Shown here one piece after another: positions 6,491 through 7,125 of a stretch of 7,125 nt of DNA. The notes under the pieces are model-generated. The model saw only the letters and a program-made list of their open reading frames with translations. It was not told the origin of the DNA and did not search any database. Position numbers and translations under genes: made by a program. This stretch comes from an uncultured Clostridia bacterium (lineage in GTDB: Bacteria; Bacillota; Clostridia; Lachnospirales; Anaerotignaceae): positions 1 through 7,125 of the forward strand of contig CALASU010000347.1 in assembly GCA_937888765.1 (NCBI GenBank), read 5' to 3'. How positions within the stretch are numbered: the stretch's first letter is position 1; every line of letters begins with the position of its first letter.

Positions 6491-6515
6491 CTTTCCGCAG
6501 AACCTCATGTATACT
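6487..6515 (+). promoter_or_regulatory. Sigma-A type promoter for the S4-domain gene
   Basis: TTGACT (6487-6492) and TATACT (6510-6515), each five of six consensus bases, are spaced by 17 bases. The -35 box contains the TGA stop (6488-6490) of the carboxypeptidase gene. The predicted start near 6522 gives a leader of about 37 bases. The last gene can thus be expressed independently of the upstream operon. Confidence 0.75.
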
Positions 6516-6536
6516 GTTTTCAGAATAGGAAAACAG
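6514..6536. promoter_or_regulatory. Perfect 8-bp inverted repeat over the predicted transcription start, possible operator
   Basis: CTGTTTTC (6514-6521) and GAAAACAG (6529-6536) are exact inverted copies with a seven-base centre. The repeat overlaps the end of the -10 box and the expected start site, a classic place for a repressor operator. It is not followed by a T run, so it is unlikely to be a terminator for the gene before it. I do not recognise the operator family. Confidence 0.45.
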
Positions 6537-6558
6537 AACACAGAGATCGGAGAGAATC

Positions 6559-7125
6559 ATGGAAATAAGATTACAGAAATATCTGGCAGATGCGGGCATT
6601 GCCTCCCGCAGAAAAGCTGAGGAACTGATTGCACAGGGCAAGGTAAAGGTAAACGGCAAAGTTGTGACAGAACTTGGCACAAAGATCGACCCCAAAAAGG
6701 ACGAGGTGTTGTATCTGGATAAAAAAGTAGATGCAAAGGAAACAGAATTGGTTCTGGCGGTAGGTCGGGATTTTGTCGATACCCTTCCGTATCAGCTGAA
6801 GGATGAAGCCTCTCTGGCAGTCCTTCCTTTGATGTATGAAAGTCTGGTCACTGTGGACGAGACATATCACTGGCAGCCGGAATTGGCTGCGGAAATTCAG
6901 CAGGATGGTCTGGAATATACCATCATTTTGCGGGATGCGGTGTTCTCCGATGGCAGTGAGGTTCGCGCATCCGATGTGGTCAATTCCATGAACTATGCCC
7001 GCAGCGTGGGTTCTCCTTGGGCAGAGGAACTGGCCATCGTGGCAGACTGTGTGACTTTAACAGCAGATAAGGTTCAGATCGTCTTGACGGAAGCTCATCA
7101 GGATTTTGAAAATCTGCTGACGTTC
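6559..7125 (+). CDS. S4 RNA-binding domain (RluB-like N-terminus) joined in frame to a family-5 peptide-binding protein; partial, possible chimera
   Basis: The frame is open for 189 codons to the window edge. Residues 1 to ~55 (RLQKYLADAGIASRRKAEEL...VKVNGK) are the S4 domain that opens RluB/RsuA-type pseudouridine synthases, which modify 23S rRNA. This is what gene order after scpAB and a carboxypeptidase predicts. From about residue 60 the sequence becomes ETELVLAVGRD, then PLMYESLVTVDE (90-101), QPELAAEI (106-113), GLEYTIILRD (117-126), FSDGSEVRASDVVNSM (129-144) and VQIVLTEAH (172-180). This is the N-terminal part of an OppA/DppA-like extracellular solute-binding protein. The expected RluB segment with the LNKPKG motif is missing, and the binding domain has no signal peptide or lipobox. 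The start is supported by GGAG at 6549-6552, six bases upstream. Each half is recognised with confidence. Whether one real protein joins them is doubtful, because an RNA-binding cytoplasmic domain and an exported binding protein make little sense together. Confidence 0.7.
   Translation, partial: MEIRLQKYLADAGIASRRKAEELIAQGKVKVNGKVVTELGTKIDPKKDEVLYLDKKVDAKETELVLAVGRDFVDTLPYQLKDEASLAVLPLMYESLVTVDETYHWQPELAAEIQQDGLEYTIILRDAVFSDGSEVRASDVVNSMNYARSVGSPWAEELAIVADCVTLTADKVQIVLTEAHQDFENLLTF
6725..6756. other. Presumed junction between the RluB-like and peptide-binding-protein sequences
   Basis: Family resemblance changes from S4/RluB to SBP family 5 between about codon 56 and codon 66. I cannot place the breakpoint more exactly without alignments, and I see no obvious change in base composition, inserted repeat or mobile element end. 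The break falls near where the mature part of a lipoprotein binding protein usually starts. Confidence 0.5.

Noticed and set aside
6515..6558. Hairpin between the carboxypeptidase and S4 genes as a terminator
   Set aside because: The inverted repeat is AT-rich, lies on a promoter start site and is followed by AACACAG rather than a T run.

Overview
The window looks like a chromosomal segment of a low-to-moderate GC, anaerobic Gram-positive bacterium, most likely class Clostridia and possibly Lachnospiraceae. Three things point there: strong AGGAG-type ribosome sites and sigma-A style promoters, a DUF362 protein carrying two 4Fe-4S cluster motifs, and the gene order site-2-protease-like gene, scpA, scpB, D-Ala-D-Ala carboxypeptidase, then an S4/RluB-type start. 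All genes are on the + strand. I see no rRNA, tRNA, CRISPR array, insertion sequence or phage gene, and no gap between genes exceeds about 120 bases.

Layout. Bases 2-76 hold the last 24 codons of an unidentified gene. Next come a DUF2971 protein (119-1057) and a DUF362/ferredoxin-like protein (1148-2284). The latter has its own promoter and a strong rho-independent terminator. A new promoter directly after that terminator drives a ketopantoate-reductase-family gene (2403-3323). This is followed without a terminator by a degenerate M50 site-2-protease homologue (3354-3974), scpA (3985-4755), scpB (4752-5291) and a secreted penicillin-binding carboxypeptidase of the DacF/DacB type (5336-6490). 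Short gaps or overlaps suggest the block from 2403 to 6490 is one transcription unit. It would link chromosome segregation (ScpA and ScpB, partners of SMC) with cell-wall maturation. A further promoter overlaps the end of the carboxypeptidase gene and drives the last reading frame (6559 to the window edge).

The strangest item is that last frame. Its first ~55 codons are a typical S4 RNA-binding domain of the RluB/RsuA pseudouridine synthase family, as gene order predicts. From about codon 60 it continues in frame as an extracellular family-5 peptide-binding protein (OppA-like) with no signal peptide. This is either an assembly chimera or a real deletion/recombination fusion. Sequence alone cannot decide, but an artefact is the more likely explanation.

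Other points of note: the M50 homologue has HEFTR where the zinc-binding HExxH should be; a perfect 8-bp inverted repeat lies over the predicted start site of the last promoter; promoters are packed into the stop codon or terminator of the preceding gene; and four genes carry a second possible start codon exactly two codons upstream of the preferred one. I found no convincing new multi-gene system.
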